DNA from: Pseudomonas matsuisoli
Lineage (GTDB): Bacteria; Pseudomonadota; Gammaproteobacteria; Pseudomonadales; Pseudomonadaceae
Assembly (NCBI RefSeq): GCF_014647635.1
Contig: NZ_BMPO01000003.1
Span: 372,001 to 436,000, forward strand
Direction of reading: 5' to 3'
Length of the DNA stretch: 64,000 bases
Position 1 is the first letter of the stretch. Every line of letters starts with the position of its first letter. Position numbers and translations under genes: made by a program. Below are positions 9,997-21,108 of the stretch, piece after piece. The notes beneath the pieces are model-generated. The model was not told the DNA's origin, did not search any database, and saw only the letters and a list, made by a program, of their open reading frames with translations.

Positions 9997-10104
9997 GTGG
10001 GCTGCGCATTATAGGGATTAAGTTCGCTTGTGCAAGTGGCTCGTTGGAGCTTTTTTCTCAAAGCGTCTCGCATCGAAATGCGAGCGATCAAACCCTAGTA
10101 ATGC

Positions 10105-10197
<93 letters not shown>

Positions 10198-10257
10198 GCA
10201 ACGGGGCGCATGATACTCATGTTTTACCCCGCTTGCAAAGCCAAAAATTAAGGAAAA

Positions 10258-10443
10258 TTAGTGGCTTGGTTCGTCGACCTTCTCTTTCTGGATACGTTGG
10301 TAGATCTCTTCGCGGTGCACAGCCACTTCTTTCGGTGCGTTAACACCGATACGAACCTGGTTGCCTTTCACGCCCAACACGGTGACGGTGACGTCATCGC
10401 CCACCATTAGGGTCTCTCCGACCCGGCGAGTCAGAATCAGCAT
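10258..10443 (-). CDS. csrA: Carbon storage regulator CsrA/RsmA
   Basis: Small dimeric RNA-binding protein that represses or stabilises mRNAs by binding GGA motifs near the ribosome site. 61 residues; the conserved N terminus [20 protein letters not shown] and the RNA-contacting Arg44 in [11 protein letters not shown] are intact. A strong GAAGGAG ribosome site precedes the ATG. It sits between lysC and tRNA-Ser, the usual order in this group. Confidence 0.97.
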   Translation of the reverse strand: MLILTRRVGETLMVGDDVTVTVLGVKGNQVRIGVNAPKEVAVHREEIYQRIQKEKVDEPSH

Positions 10444-10576
10444 TCCTTTCTCCTTCGGATGTAACTATCAGGACAGTCTGCAAAAAGTCGGAACACCCGA
10501 AAATCAGCGGTGGTCCCACCAGAATATTGACCTGTGTCAAAGAAGCCAAAGTTCCTCGACTCAGGTCAAAGATGAT

Positions 10577-10605
10577 AAAAGGCGCGCCGTTGGCGCGCCT
10601 CCTTG
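10577..10605 (-). terminator. Terminator of lysC
   Basis: Nine-base-pair stem AGGCGCGCC / GGCGCGCCT (10580-10588 with 10592-10600), followed on the minus strand by TTTTA. It lies five bases beyond the lysC stop, so csrA probably uses its own promoter in the 130 bp before it. Confidence 0.8.
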
Positions 10606-10609
10606 TTAT

Positions 10610-11848
10610 CTACTCGGTACGCTTTGCCGGCGCATCGAGTTCAAAAGCCGTGTGTAACGCTCTTACGGCGAGTTCCAGATACTTCTCCTCGATCACGACA
10701 GATACCTTGATCTCAGAGGTCGATATCATCTGGATGTTGATCGTCTCCTTCGCAAGTGCTTCGAACATCCGGCTCGCGACGCCCGCATGTGACCGCATGC
10801 CAACGCCAACGATCGATACCTTTGCGATATTTGTGTCACCGATCACTTCACGAGCGCCAAGCTCGCTAGCCGTCTTCTCCAACACCTGCAGCGCGTTCTG
10901 GTAGTCGTTGCGATGAACCGTAAAGGTGAAATCGGTGGTGTTATCGTGCGCTACATTCTGCACGATCATATCCACTTCGATATTGGCTCCGCTCACCGGC
11001 CCCAGAATCTTAAACGCGATACCCGGAACATCCGGCACACCACGGATGGTCAGCTTTGCCTCATCGCGGTTGAATGCAATGCCGGAAATGATCGGCTGTT
11101 CCATGGATTCCTCTTCATCAAGTGTTATGAGGGTACCTGGCCCCTCTTGAAAACTATGTAAAACGCGCAACGGAACGTTGTATTTACCCGCGAATTCTAC
11201 GGAACGAATTTGCAGCACCTTCGAGCCAAGGCTCGCCATTTCGAGCATTTCTTCGAACGTGATTTTCTCAAGGCGCTGCGCCCGCGGCACTACGCGTGGG
11301 TCCGTCGTGTAAACACCGTCTACATCGGTATAGATCTGGCACTCGTCGGCTTTCAGCGCGGCCGCCAAGGCAACGCCCGTCGTGTCCGATCCGCCACGCC
11401 CCAGCGTGGTGATGTTGCCTTGCTCATCGACACCTTGAAAGCCCGCAACGACCACGACTTTGCCGGCAGCAAGATCGGCGCGGATACGCGTGTCATCGAT
11501 CTGCAGGATGCGCGCCTTCGTATGCGCGTTGTCAGTCAGGATGCGGACCTGGTTACCGGTATAGGAAACGGCTTCCACACCACGCTTGATGAGCGCCATT
11601 GCCAGCAACGCGATGGTGACCTGCTCGCCGGTGGAAATCATGACGTCGAGCTCACGTGCCACGGGCTGGTTATCGGTGATCTGCTTGGCCAGGTCGATAA
11701 GACGGTTGGTTTCGCCACTCATGGCGGACACGACGACCACGATATCGTCACCGTTCTCACGAAACTTCTTCACCTTCTCGGCGACCTGCTGAATCCGCTC
11801 AACCGTGCCGACGGAAGTGCCCCCGAATTTTTGTACGATCAATGCCAT
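10610..11848 (-). CDS. lysC: Aspartate kinase
   Basis: Phosphorylates aspartate, the first step to lysine, threonine, methionine and diaminopimelate. 412 residues: kinase domain with KFGGTSVG at residues 7-14, then two ACT domains (about 265-405; GVPDVPGIAFKILGPV and VGVGMRSHAGVASRMF) that usually mediate lysine/threonine feedback. In Halomonas relatives this enzyme also feeds ectoine synthesis. It is 90 bp downstream of alaS and ends at its own terminator. Confidence 0.97.
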   Translation of the reverse strand: MALIVQKFGGTSVGTVERIQQVAEKVKKFRENGDDIVVVVSAMSGETNRLIDLAKQITDNQPVARELDVMISTGEQVTIALLAMALIKRGVEAVSYTGNQVRILTDNAHTKARILQIDDTRIRADLAAGKVVVVAGFQGVDEQGNITTLGRGGSDTTGVALAAALKADECQIYTDVDGVYTTDPRVVPRAQRLEKITFEEMLEMASLGSKVLQIRSVEFAGKYNVPLRVLHSFQEGPGTLITLDEEESMEQPIISGIAFNRDEAKLTIRGVPDVPGIAFKILGPVSGANIEVDMIVQNVAHDNTTDFTFTVHRNDYQNALQVLEKTASELGAREVIGDTNIAKVSIVGVGMRSHAGVASRMFEALAKETINIQMISTSEIKVSVVIEEKYLELAVRALHTAFELDAPAKRTE

Positions 11849-11938
11849 CTGAAAAAACCGCCTAATCCCGTCAAAGCGCCCGCTTCCTAACCCGAATAGG
11901 CCCCGCCGGACGCGGTCAGGGCCTGCCTATATCGATGC

Positions 11939-14563
11939 CTACTTCGACCCTTGGACGAAAGGCACAGCCAATGCCAATGCCGCATCGAGGGACCCGACAT
12001 CGCTGCCACCCCCGCGCGCCATATCTGGACGACCGCCGCCTTTACCGCCCACGGCGGCGGCGGCCTGTTTCATCAAATCGCCAGCCTTGAGCGTTGCCGT
12101 CAGGTCCTGCGTGACACCTGCAATCAACGTGACCTTCCCATCGATCGCGCCTCCCAAGAGAATCACTGCAGAACCCAGCTTATTCTTAAGCTGATCCACC
12201 AGCGCTAGCAGAGCATCGCCGTCCAGTCCATCCAACCGCTGCGCGAGCACCTTCACGCCGCCGACATCCACCGCCGAGCCGGCAAGGTCGTCGCCCGCAC
12301 TGCTCGCCGCCTTGGCCTTGAGCTGCTGCATTTCCTTTTCCAGTAGACGGTTACGCTCGACCAGCGAACCGACCTTATCCAGGACGTTTTCACGACTGCC
12401 TTTGACCAGCGACGCCACTTCCTTAAGCTGCTCTTCCGCACCATTCAGATACGCCAACGCCGCGGCCCCTGTGATCGCTTCCACGCGACGGATACCCGAA
12501 GCCGTGCCGCTTTCGCTGATGATCTTGAACAGGCCGATGTCACCCGTACGAGAGACATGAGTGCCCCCGCACAACTCCACCGAAAAGCCCGCCCCCATGG
12601 TCAACACACGCACGCGCTCGCCGTACTTTTCACCAAAAAGCGCCATTGCGCCCTTCTGCTTCGCGGTCTCGATGTCGGTTTCCTCGATTTCGACCGGCGT
12701 ATTCTTGCGCACTTCGGTGTTGACGATGTCTTCGATCGTCTTCAACTGCTCAGCTTTGATCGCTTCGAAATGACTGAAGTCGAAGCGCAGACGCTGACTG
12801 TCGACCAACGAGCCCTTTTGCTGCACGTGGTCACCCAGGACCTGCCGTAGCGCAGCATGCAACAAGTGCGTCGCGGAGTGATTGAGCGCCGTATTCTGAC
12901 GAACACTGTTGTCGACCTCGGCCCTCACGTCGGAGCCGACGCTCAATCCACCCTTGTCTACGACACCATGGTGAAGGAACGCCCCACGAACCTTGGTGGT
13001 ATCACGGACATCGAAGCGAACGCCGGGGGCTTCCAGGAAACCCCAGTCGCCTACCTGGCCACCGGATTCGGCATAGAACGGCGTCTGATCGAGGACAACC
13101 ACGCCCTCTTCGCCTTCTTGCAAGGCTTCGACCGAAACGCCCTGCTTGAACAACGCAATGATTCGACCACTTCCACTGGTGGCGTCGTAGCCCAAAAAGC
13201 GCGTCTCGCCCTCCACCTGCACGACGGCGTTGTAGTCCATCCCGAACGCGCTGGCGGAGCGAGCACGCTCACGCTGCGCATCCATCTCACGTTCGAAACC
13301 TTCTTCATCCAGCGTCAACCCGCGCTCGCGCGCGATATCGTTGGTGAGATCAACGGGGAATCCGAAGGTGTCGTAGAGCTTGAATACGACGCCGCCGGGG
13401 ATGACCGTACCGGACAGATCCGCGAGATCCTGCTCCAGAATCTTCAGGCCCTGATCCAGCGTCTTGGCGAACTGCTCTTCTTCCGTTTTCAGCACGCGCT
13501 CGATCTGCGCCTGTTGTTGCTTGAGCTCGGGAAACGCCTCGCCCATCTCAGCAGCCAGCGCCGCGACGATGCGGTAGAAGAACGCACCCTGCGCACCCAG
13601 CTTGTTACCGTGTCGGCAGGCGCGTCGGACGATGCGGCGCAGTACATAACCGCGGCCTTCGTTCGACGGCAGTACACCGTCCGCGATCAGGAAACTGCAG
13701 GAGCGAATGTGATCCGCGACCACTTTCAACGATGGGTTTTCATCATTTGCGCAACCGATCGCATCCGCCGAAGCCTTCAACAGCTTCTGAAACAGATCGA
13801 TCTCGTAGTTCGAGTGCACATGCTGTAGCACCGCGGAAATACGCTCCAACCCCATGCCGGTATCCACACTCGGCGCAGGGAGTGGATGCAGCACCCCGTC
13901 AGCCGTGCGGTTGAACTGCATGAAGACGTTGTTCCAGATCTCGATGTAGCGATCGCCATCTTCTTCCGGGGAGCCAGGCGGGCCACCCCAGATATCAGCA
14001 CCATGGTCGTAGAAGATTTCGGTACACGGGCCGCAGGGACCGGTATCGCCCATCGTCCAGAAATTGTCCGAAGCGTAAGGTGCGCCCTTATTGTCGCCGA
14101 TTCGAACCATCCGCTCGGCGGGAATGCCGATCTCCTTGGTCCACAGGTCGTAGGCCTCATCGTCGCTGGCGTAGACGGTCACCCATAGCTTGTCCTTAGG
14201 CAGTCCCAGCCATTTCTCGGACGTCAGAAACTCCCACGCGTAGCTGATAGCGTCGCGTTTGAAATAATCGCCAAAGCTGAAATTGCCCAGCATTTCAAAG
14301 AAGGTGTGATGGCGGGCTGTATAGCCCACGTTCTCAAGATCGTTGTGCTTGCCGCCGGCGCGAACGCATTTCTGGCTCGATGCAGCTCGGGTATAGGCAC
14401 GCTTTTCATGCCCGAGGAAACAGTCCTTGAACTGGTTCATACCGGCATTGGTGAAAAGAAGCGTCGGATCGTTCGCCGGGATCAGCGAACTGGAGGCGAC
14501 ACGTGTATGCCCCTTCTCTTCGAAGAAGCTGAGGAAGGCTTCGCGGATTTCTGCGCTTTTCAT
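11939..14563 (-). CDS. alaS: Alanyl-tRNA synthetase
   Basis: Charges tRNA-Ala. 874 residues from the ATG at 14563 ([19 protein letters not shown]), the conserved start; an in-frame codon 54 bp upstream would add 18 unconserved residues. Domains in order: class II catalytic core (about 1-440), tRNA-recognition region, editing domain with zinc motifs [11 protein letters not shown] and CGGTHV (about 545-670), and a C-terminal DHHA1/oligomerisation region ending in [12 protein letters not shown]. Downstream genes are lysC and csrA. Confidence 0.97.
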   Translation of the reverse strand: MKSAEIREAFLSFFEEKGHTRVASSSLIPANDPTLLFTNAGMNQFKDCFLGHEKRAYTRAASSQKCVRAGGKHNDLENVGYTARHHTFFEMLGNFSFGDYFKRDAISYAWEFLTSEKWLGLPKDKLWVTVYASDDEAYDLWTKEIGIPAERMVRIGDNKGAPYASDNFWTMGDTGPCGPCTEIFYDHGADIWGGPPGSPEEDGDRYIEIWNNVFMQFNRTADGVLHPLPAPSVDTGMGLERISAVLQHVHSNYEIDLFQKLLKASADAIGCANDENPSLKVVADHIRSCSFLIADGVLPSNEGRGYVLRRIVRRACRHGNKLGAQGAFFYRIVAALAAEMGEAFPELKQQQAQIERVLKTEEEQFAKTLDQGLKILEQDLADLSGTVIPGGVVFKLYDTFGFPVDLTNDIARERGLTLDEEGFEREMDAQRERARSASAFGMDYNAVVQVEGETRFLGYDATSGSGRIIALFKQGVSVEALQEGEEGVVVLDQTPFYAESGGQVGDWGFLEAPGVRFDVRDTTKVRGAFLHHGVVDKGGLSVGSDVRAEVDNSVRQNTALNHSATHLLHAALRQVLGDHVQQKGSLVDSQRLRFDFSHFEAIKAEQLKTIEDIVNTEVRKNTPVEIEETDIETAKQKGAMALFGEKYGERVRVLTMGAGFSVELCGGTHVSRTGDIGLFKIISESGTASGIRRVEAITGAAALAYLNGAEEQLKEVASLVKGSRENVLDKVGSLVERNRLLEKEMQQLKAKAASSAGDDLAGSAVDVGGVKVLAQRLDGLDGDALLALVDQLKNKLGSAVILLGGAIDGKVTLIAGVTQDLTATLKAGDLMKQAAAAVGGKGGGRPDMARGGGSDVGSLDAALALAVPFVQGSK

Positions 14564-14893
14564 TCGGATATTCCAGGCAAAACGGCGGCGACGGCAAAGC
14601 CGGCGGAGGGCCGGCATTATATCGGGCTGACGCCGCGGAAACAGGGGTTTCTACGAACCTGCTCGCGACCGACGCATTTGGGCCGAACGGCGTCAAGCGG
14701 CTCGTCAGGAAGCGTATTGACAGCGCATGAACGCCATATGGGCCCATACGCTTCTTCACTGCGATCCGAGGCTACTGGTTTCCAGCCTCATAAAGCGATG
14801 AAACAGGTCCTACGATAGAGCGTGCAGGCGGTACGCAGCAAGCGGCTGACATGCGCCTGCCACATACCGCCGCGTAGGTACACTGTAGAGCGT
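14564..14893. other. Intergenic region alaS / ltaE
   Basis: A 330-bp gap. In many relatives recX and recA lie upstream of alaS; they are absent here. It holds a 9-bp inverted repeat GAAGCGTAT (14709-14717) with ATACGCTTC (14746-14754), possibly the ltaE terminator, though no T tract follows. No gene is supported. Confidence 0.45.
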
Positions 14894-15892
14894 TCAGCGT
14901 TGGGACGCGAAAAACGCGAGTACACGCTCGACATCGGCCCCGTCGATGTCCAGGTGCGTGACCAGGCGCATGCGGGCAGCAGCCGACACTGTGATGCCCT
15001 GCTTGGCTGCAGCATCACGCAACGCCTCGGCACACTCGCCGACCTGCAAATAGACCATATTGGTCTGCACCGGCTCTACCGCGTACCCAAGGTCGCGCAA
15101 GCCATCGCCCAGACGCTTCGCCAATGCATGGTCGTCGGCAAGCCGGTGCACGTGATGGTCGAGCGCGTAGATTCCTGCGGCGGCGAGAATACCCGCCTGA
15201 CGCATGCCGCCGCCGACCACTTTTCGCCAGCGCCGCGCATTGTCGATGAACGCTTCGCTTCCGCATAGAACGGAGCCAATTGGCGCGCCAAGCCCTTTCG
15301 AGAGGCACACGGACACGGAATCGAAGTGCCGCGTGATCTCGTATGGCGTTACGCCCAACTTCACTACGGCGTTAAACAGGCGCGCGCCATCGAGGTGCAG
15401 ACCAAGCCCACGGGCCGATGTGAATGCGCGTGCGGAAGCCAGGTAATCCAGCGGCAACACTTTCCCATGCATCGTGTTCTCGAGTGCCAACAAGCGAGTA
15501 CGCGCGAAATGGAAATCGTGAGGTTTGATCGCCGCCTCGACGCGCGCCAGGTCCAGCGAGCCGTCCGCTTCCATTTCCACGGGCTGGGGCTGAATGGAGC
15601 CCAGCACCGCCGCGCCGCCGCCTTCATACTTGTACGTATGCGATTGCTGACCGACGATGTATTCGTCACCGCGTTCGCAATGCGCCATCAACCCCAGCAA
15701 GTTGCTCATCGTGCCGGTCGGGACGAAGAGTCCAGCTTGCAAGCCGAGCAGATCGGCGAGCTTGGCTTCGAGACGAGCAACGGTCGGGTCTTCCCCATAG
15801 ACGTCGTCGCCCACCTCGGCACGCGTCATAGCGTCCAGCATCCCAGGCGTAGGGCGCGTTACGGTATCGCTGCGTAAATCAATGTAAGACAT
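14894..15892 (-). CDS. ltaE: Low-specificity L-threonine aldolase
   Basis: PLP enzyme cleaving L-threonine or allo-threonine to glycine and acetaldehyde. 332 residues; N terminus [15 protein letters not shown] and the PLP-lysine motif [14 protein letters not shown] near residue 200 are diagnostic. It follows the ast block on the same strand and provides glycine, the substrate of the gcv enzymes at the left of the window. Confidence 0.95.
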   Translation of the reverse strand: MSYIDLRSDTVTRPTPGMLDAMTRAEVGDDVYGEDPTVARLEAKLADLLGLQAGLFVPTGTMSNLLGLMAHCERGDEYIVGQQSHTYKYEGGGAAVLGSIQPQPVEMEADGSLDLARVEAAIKPHDFHFARTRLLALENTMHGKVLPLDYLASARAFTSARGLGLHLDGARLFNAVVKLGVTPYEITRHFDSVSVCLSKGLGAPIGSVLCGSEAFIDNARRWRKVVGGGMRQAGILAAAGIYALDHHVHRLADDHALAKRLGDGLRDLGYAVEPVQTNMVYLQVGECAEALRDAAAKQGITVSAAARMRLVTHLDIDGADVERVLAFFASQR

Positions 15893-15934
15893 TTGCGCTC
15901 CTGGATCAGAGAAAACGGGATGCGTGCACTTCGA

Positions 15935-16216
15935 TCAATGCTGGCAATCAGGGCCGTGAACGTGGCCGTCTTCCGTTTCGGTCTCCATCGGTTCCATCTC
16001 GAGCTGTAGCCCCACCAAATTAGTGGCCTGCGGCCTCAACAGCAGATTCGCGTACTCGGTGTCACCCTCCTCCACGTCCACGCCGATGAGCAACTGATCG
16101 CCTACTGGCTGAATCCAAACTTCCTTGCCCTGCCACACCACGGCAAGACGGGTGCACGAGGTTTCCAGCTGAGTGCCATCGGTGTCTTCGAGAATCAAGC
16201 GTAGCGGTGTACTCAT
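15935..16216 (-). CDS. Small conserved protein next to astB
   Basis: 93 residues from the ATG at 16216; AGGA lies nine bases before it, while another ATG at 16225 lies directly against that SD. Acidic, with a beta-rich pattern (VVWQGKEVWIQPVGDQLLIGVDV) and a metal-binding-like tail HVHGPDCQH. From memory, Pseudomonas carries a comparable small ORF between aruB and aruE that is sometimes labelled topoisomerase II without basis; I regard that label as wrong. Position after astB suggests a link with arginine catabolism. Function unknown. Confidence 0.7.
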   Translation of the reverse strand: MSTPLRLILEDTDGTQLETSCTRLAVVWQGKEVWIQPVGDQLLIGVDVEEGDTEYANLLLRPQATNLVGLQLEMEPMETETEDGHVHGPDCQH

Positions 16217-16264
16217 GTCAGTCATTCCTATCGTGAGAGATGGACTGAAGCCTGCATCGACGCT

Positions 16265-17611
16265 TCAGCCTTGTTGAAAGGGGTATGGACAACCCAGCCC
16301 CAGCAGTCCGGTAAGTTCATCCAGGGCCGTGCGGCATTCATCGAGCAACGAGGGATCGGCCAAGTCGGTATCGACCAGTCGATCGCGATAATGCGTGTCG
16401 ACCCAGCGAAGCAACCGCTCATGCAGTGTGGGGGTCAGCAGCACCCCCGAATTCACCGCCTGTCGCTCTACATCGGTCAATTCGACGCGTAGTCGCAAAC
16501 ACGCGGGCCCGCCACCATTGCGCATGCTTTGCTTGAGGTCGAGCACCAAGAGTTCGCGGATCGGCCCTCCCGACTGCGCCAGTTTTTGAAGATAGCGCCA
16601 TACCGCAGTGTTCTGCCGGCACTCTTCGGGCACGACCAACAGCATGGTGCCGTCCGCGTGCGTGAGCAATTGGCTGTTGAACAGATAAGACTGGACCGCG
16701 TCGTCGATGCAAACGTCACTACGCCTGACCATGATCGGGCGCAGTGTGCCGCCCACATGTCTCAGCTTCTCCGCCAGTTCGTCCAGCACGCGTTCCGGCG
16801 CGATATACGCGTCCTCGTGGAAGAACAGCACCTCACCATTGGCCACTGCAATCACATCATTGTGAAAGACCCCATGGTCGACGACGTCCGGATTTTGCTG
16901 GGCGAACACGACATAGCGCGGATCCAGCCCATGCAAGCGCATGACAGCACGCGATGCTTCCAACGTCTGCCGCGCTGGATACAGTGCTGGCTGCCGATAG
17001 CGGGTATCGAACGCGCTTTTGCCAAAGACAAAAAACTCGATTCCGCGCGACCCTACCCCGGCATGCAGGCGGCTATGATTCGCCGCCCCCTCGTCGCCGA
17101 AGTGCGGCACCGCAGGCAAGGCGCCGTGGTGGGCAAAGTAGCGTTCGTCGGGAAACATCGCCTTCAGTAAGGCGCTGGTCGCCGGCGGCTCAATGGAACG
17201 GTGGAATTTGCTGTTCAGGTTGGCGACCGTGAAATGCACCCGTCCATCACGGGTATCAGCGCTGGGACTGACCGTGCAGGCATTTGCCGTCCACATGCTT
17301 GACGCGGAACTACACGCCACGAGTAGCGGCATCGACGTACGCGCAGCACTGTCGAGCACCTGGGCATCGCTGCCAGAAAACCCCAAACCCTTCAACGCGC
17401 GGATATCCGGACGCTCCTGCGGCGGAATGACACCCTGGCAAAACCCCCGGTCCATCAGCGCTTTCATCTTCGCCAGGCCTTGTTTCGCCGCTTCGCGTGG
17501 GTTCGACGCTACTTGGCCATTGCTTTGCGACGCGACGTTCCCCAGCGAAAGCCCGCCGTAGTTGTGGGTCGGCCCGACCAATCCGTCGAAATTCACTTCG
17601 TAAGCGCTCAT
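16265..17611 (-). CDS. astB: N-succinylarginine dihydrolase
   Basis: Second step of the arginine succinyltransferase pathway: hydrolyses N2-succinylarginine to succinylornithine, CO2 and ammonia. 448 residues from the ATG at 17611 ([20 protein letters not shown]), against 447 in E. coli; a longer upstream start is not conserved. The C-terminal catalytic-cysteine region [12 protein letters not shown] is present. Its ATG overlaps the TGA of a 24-codon frame (ATGA), which may couple its translation to upstream genes. Confidence 0.95.
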   Translation of the reverse strand: MSAYEVNFDGLVGPTHNYGGLSLGNVASQSNGQVASNPREAAKQGLAKMKALMDRGFCQGVIPPQERPDIRALKGLGFSGSDAQVLDSAARTSMPLLVACSSASSMWTANACTVSPSADTRDGRVHFTVANLNSKFHRSIEPPATSALLKAMFPDERYFAHHGALPAVPHFGDEGAANHSRLHAGVGSRGIEFFVFGKSAFDTRYRQPALYPARQTLEASRAVMRLHGLDPRYVVFAQQNPDVVDHGVFHNDVIAVANGEVLFFHEDAYIAPERVLDELAEKLRHVGGTLRPIMVRRSDVCIDDAVQSYLFNSQLLTHADGTMLLVVPEECRQNTAVWRYLQKLAQSGGPIRELLVLDLKQSMRNGGGPACLRLRVELTDVERQAVNSGVLLTPTLHERLLRWVDTHYRDRLVDTDLADPSLLDECRTALDELTGLLGLGCPYPFQQG

Positions 17612-17682
17612 CGCGAGAGGGCCACCGCGGCTAGGTGCTCGACCACTTCCAGGTATTGATGCACATTCGGACGCAGCCACAT
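17608..17682 (-). CDS. 24-codon ORF bridging aruG and astB (possible coupling peptide)
   Basis: A short frame encoding [20 protein letters not shown] plus four residues. Its ATG is seven bases after GAGGT, which is formed by the aruG stop codon itself (TGAGGT), and its TGA overlaps the astB ATG as ATGA. This arrangement is what translational coupling looks like. It may be a real small protein, a coupling leader, or a chance frame; I recognise no family. Confidence 0.35.
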   Translation of the reverse strand: MWLRPNVHQYLEVVEHLAAVALSR

Positions 17683-17692
17683 CGAACGGACC

Positions 17693-18718
17693 TCAGCCTG
17701 GCGAGGGTTCGGCGAAAACCGGGACGGCGCGCACCAGCGCACCGGCACTCAGGCGCAAACGGCGGGCCGTGGCGGGATCGACCACCAACGTACCGGCGGC
17801 CAGTCGAGCAGGAGCTGACGTGATCCGACACGTACTACGCTTGCGGTTGTGAATGAGGAACGGCGGCGCATCGTCACCGGGTGTGCCGATCGCAAGCACC
17901 AGCCGCTGGCTCGCAGCGACCGCACGAACCTTCGCGGTCTCGCATTCGATGGCCGGGCCCGCGTCGAAAATATCCACATACCCCTGATAGGTGAACCCTT
18001 CAGACTTCAGCATGGCCAATGCCGGCTCGGTGTCTGGATGGACTTTGCCGATCACCTCCCGCGCCGCCTCGGAAAGAAAGCACGTGTACAGCGGGAATTT
18101 GGGCATCAGCTCGGCGACGATGGCCTTGTTGCCGACCCCAGTCAGATAGTCCGCCTGAGTGAATGCCATCTTGAAGAAGTGCCGCCCAAGGCAATCCCAG
18201 AACGGAGATTGCCCTTCCGCGTCCGAGACACCTCGCATTTCCGCAATGACCTTGCTGGCAAACAGTTCACGGAATTCCGCCATGAACAGCATTCGCGCTT
18301 TCGACAGTAACCGCCCGTTCCATCCCGTCCGGTGATCGGCGTGCAAGAACAATGAGCACAGCTCGCTGTTGCCCGTCAGGTCGTTGGCCAGAAAAAGCGT
18401 CGGAATACGCTTGTGAATGTTCAGCTCGCGCGAACCGCTGACCGTCAGGCCCATCCGGTAGTTGTACCAGGGCTCTCTGAGACCGACAGCCGCGGCGATT
18501 GCGGAGATACCGACCACACTTTCATGGTCGTCCTCCATGACGAACAGATAGTCTGCATCGCCCTGTTCGGCTTCGCCCCGAAAGCTTTTCTCCGCCCATT
18601 CCACCCGTTGCGCCAGGCGTGCCTCGTTGGCGGGTAAGGTCGTCAGGCCAGCACCGGTGCTACAGGCAAGATCGATCAACGCAGGAAGATCCGCAGCCGT
18701 GACGGGGCGAACGATCAT
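17693..18718 (-). CDS. aruG: Arginine/ornithine N-succinyltransferase, second subunit (AruG type)
   Basis: AstA family: transfers succinate from succinyl-CoA to arginine, first step of the pathway. 341 residues from the ATG at 18718 (MIVRPVTAADL), which has GGAGA just upstream; a longer start adds 11 unconserved residues. Family blocks YRMGLTVSGSRELNIHK, LFLHADHRTGWNGRLLSKAR and MLKSEGFTYQGYVDIFDAGP are clear. It is the downstream partner of a tandem paralogue, as in Pseudomonas aruF-aruG, where the two form a heteromer. Confidence 0.92.
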   Translation of the reverse strand: MIVRPVTAADLPALIDLACSTGAGLTTLPANEARLAQRVEWAEKSFRGEAEQGDADYLFVMEDDHESVVGISAIAAAVGLREPWYNYRMGLTVSGSRELNIHKRIPTLFLANDLTGNSELCSLFLHADHRTGWNGRLLSKARMLFMAEFRELFASKVIAEMRGVSDAEGQSPFWDCLGRHFFKMAFTQADYLTGVGNKAIVAELMPKFPLYTCFLSEAAREVIGKVHPDTEPALAMLKSEGFTYQGYVDIFDAGPAIECETAKVRAVAASQRLVLAIGTPGDDAPPFLIHNRKRSTCRITSAPARLAAGTLVVDPATARRLRLSAGALVRAVPVFAEPSPG

Positions 18719-18785
18719 AGCTTTCTCCAGGACATCTCGAATGGAGGCCACAGCAGAGGCCCCTCATTGTTCATCGGTAATCGGC

Positions 18786-19799
18786 TCATACGCTGACCAG
18801 ACGGACCGACTCGCCCGTGCGCAACTCGAGCAGCTCGGCCACATCGGCGGGCATGACCAGCGGCGCGCCCGGCATCCAATCGAGGGTCGCAATCGTTGCG
18901 CGAAAATCCTGCAACCGACCGTTCGCGATCAAGAAAGCGCGTTCGCCACTCGTCTTGCCCACGGCGAAGGCAACCTCATGGCTATGGGCTATCGACCGAA
19001 TACCCGAGACCCGCGCATGCACAGTGGGCCCACCGTCGAAAATGTCGATGTAATGGTCGGTCTCGAAGCCCTCGCGCATGAGGATATCGAAGCTCACTTG
19101 CGCTCGCGGGTGCACGAGCCCCATCGCATCCTGTGCCTCGTCCGACAGAAGCGGTACATAGATGGGATAGTGCGGCATGAGCTCGGCGAGATAGGCGCGG
19201 CTACGCATTCCACCCAGTCGCTCGGCTTCGGCATAGCTCATGTCGAAGAAATTCCGGCCCACGGCGTTCCAGAACGGCGACTGCCCCTGCTCATCGCTTT
19301 GTCCGATGATCTCCACGACCACCGCATCGGCGAAGCGCTCGGGGTGGTCAGCCATGAACAGCAGGCGGCCACGGGAATTGAGCTCCGCGCCTGCAGCGCC
19401 GGCCAGCCCGTGATCTACGTGAAAGCTGGTGAGCAGGCTATTGCCTGTCAGATCGTGGCAAAGCGACAGGACGTGGATCTTGTTCTGAATGTTCAGCTGA
19501 CGGGAATTGTGGACGAAGGTCTCGTTACGAAAACTGTAGAACGGCTCGGAATAGCCCGCCGACGCGATGATGCCGGAACAGCCAGCCAGTTGACCGCTGT
19601 CCGTCTCTTCCAGCACGAAGAAGTAGCTTTCCTCGCCATTGAAGCTGACCTCGGCGCCAAAAGAGGCCTCAGATGCCACGATCTTGTCCCGCAAACGCCC
19701 CGCGTCGTTCGGCAGCGACGTCACGCCAAGCGGGCTTTCGGATGCCAGACGCTGGACTTCGGCCAAGTCGGACATTCGGGCGGGACGCAGGAGCAGCAT
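18786..19799 (-). CDS. aruF: Arginine/ornithine N-succinyltransferase, first subunit (AruF type)
   Basis: AstA-family paralogue of the next gene, 337 residues. Shared blocks include SRQLNIQNKIHVLSLCHDLTG, EIIGQSDEQGQSPFWNAVGR and MREGFETDHYIDIFDGGPTV. It lies 67 bp before aruG and 88 bp after astC on the same strand, forming an astC-aruF-aruG-astB order. Which copy corresponds to the alpha subunit is inferred from gene order. Confidence 0.92.
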   Translation of the reverse strand: MLLLRPARMSDLAEVQRLASESPLGVTSLPNDAGRLRDKIVASEASFGAEVSFNGEESYFFVLEETDSGQLAGCSGIIASAGYSEPFYSFRNETFVHNSRQLNIQNKIHVLSLCHDLTGNSLLTSFHVDHGLAGAAGAELNSRGRLLFMADHPERFADAVVVEIIGQSDEQGQSPFWNAVGRNFFDMSYAEAERLGGMRSRAYLAELMPHYPIYVPLLSDEAQDAMGLVHPRAQVSFDILMREGFETDHYIDIFDGGPTVHARVSGIRSIAHSHEVAFAVGKTSGERAFLIANGRLQDFRATIATLDWMPGAPLVMPADVAELLELRTGESVRLVSV

Positions 19800-19887
19800 C
19801 GGTCGGATTCCTCGATGGCATTCGGCGCGCGGACGACGCGCCGTTAGGAAAATTACGTCGAGGCGCCGCGCGGTGCCTCGTGCTCAG

Positions 19888-21108
19888 TCATGCCTGGACA
19901 AGACTCGCCAGGGCGCGCTCGAAACGGTCCAGTCCTTCGTCTAGATCGGCGCCATGGATGACGAGGCTCGGCGCGAAGCGTACGACGTCTGGCCCCGCTT
20001 GTAGCACCATCAGTCCATGGGCTTCAGCGGCCAGCAGCACATCGCGTGCCTTGCCTTTCCACTCATCGTTCAACACCGCCCCGAGCAACAGCCCCATACC
20101 GCGGACCTGGCTGAACAGCCCATATTTCGCGCCCAGCGCTTCAAGCCGCTCCTTCAGGCGCGCGTGCCGCTCCCGAACGCCAGAGAGCGTTTCAGGCGAC
20201 GTCACGACATCCAGCACCGCGCTTGCGACCGCGCACGCCAATGGGTTGCCACCGAAGGTGGTGCCATGCACGCCGACAGAAAAATGCTTGGCGAGGGCTT
20301 CGGTCGTGAGAATGGCGCCAATGGGGAAGCCGCCGCCTAACCCTTTCGCGCTCGAAAGCACATCCGGCACCACGCCGTAATTCATGTAGGCGAAGAGCTC
20401 GCCAGTGCGCCCCATGCCGCTCTGTACCTCGTCGAAGATCAACAGCGCATCATGGCGATCGCACAGTGCGCGCGCACCTTCGAGATAAGCCTTGGCGGCA
20501 GGAAGAATGCCGCCCTCGCCTTGAATGGGCTCCAGAATCACGGCACAGGTGCGCTCATTGACAACGGCCTCCAGCGCGGCAAGATCGTTGTACGGGACGT
20601 GGGTAATGCCCTCGATCTTCGGACCGAATCCGTCCGAATATTTTGCCTGCCCGCCCACGTTGACCGTGAACAGTGTTCGCCCGTGGAAGCTATTGAAGGC
20701 AGCGACGATCTCGTATTTTTCTGGACCGAAACGGTCGTGCGCTACCCGGCGCGCCAGCTTCAGCGCAGCTTCGTTGGCTTCTGCCCCGGAATTACAGAAA
20801 AACGCTCGCTCGGCGAACGTGGCGTCCACCAACTGCTTCGCCAGGCGCAGGGCCGGCTCGTTGGTGAACACGTTCGATACGTGCCAAAGCTTGCCGGCCT
20901 GCTCAGTGAGCGCTTCGACGAGGGCTGGGTGGCAGTGCCCCAACGAATTCACGGCGATGCCGCTGGTCAGGTCGATGAATTCTCGCCCTGCCTGATCCCA
21001 AACGCGTGCACCCTCGGCGCGGACCGGAATGAAGGTCGCGGGGGCGTAGTTCGGGAACATGACCTGATCGAAATCAGCGCGTTGCACCTGCGCATGGGGA
21101 GCGGACAT
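19888..21108 (-). CDS. astC: Succinylornithine / acetylornithine aminotransferase
   Basis: Class III PLP aminotransferase. In the ast pathway it converts N2-succinylornithine and 2-oxoglutarate to succinylglutamate semialdehyde; the same family also acts in arginine synthesis (argD). 406 residues; the PLP lysine is in [14 protein letters not shown] and [14 protein letters not shown] is conserved. First gene of the ast block, directly downstream of argR, which argues for the catabolic role. AGGAG precedes the ATG. Confidence 0.93.
   Translation of the reverse strand: MSAPHAQVQRADFDQVMFPNYAPATFIPVRAEGARVWDQAGREFIDLTSGIAVNSLGHCHPALVEALTEQAGKLWHVSNVFTNEPALRLAKQLVDATFAERAFFCNSGAEANEAALKLARRVAHDRFGPEKYEIVAAFNSFHGRTLFTVNVGGQAKYSDGFGPKIEGITHVPYNDLAALEAVVNERTCAVILEPIQGEGGILPAAKAYLEGARALCDRHDALLIFDEVQSGMGRTGELFAYMNYGVVPDVLSSAKGLGGGFPIGAILTTEALAKHFSVGVHGTTFGGNPLACAVASAVLDVVTSPETLSGVRERHARLKERLEALGAKYGLFSQVRGMGLLLGAVLNDEWKGKARDVLLAAEAHGLMVLQAGPDVVRFAPSLVIHGADLDEGLDRFERALASLVQA

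Noticed and set aside
12857-13828. 323-codon open frame opposite alaS
   Set aside because: Complete overlap with conserved alaS coding sequence on the other strand and no family features.
18627-19847. 406-codon open frame opposite the astA-type genes
   Set aside because: Antisense to two clear AstA paralogues; composition is that of a mirrored reading frame.
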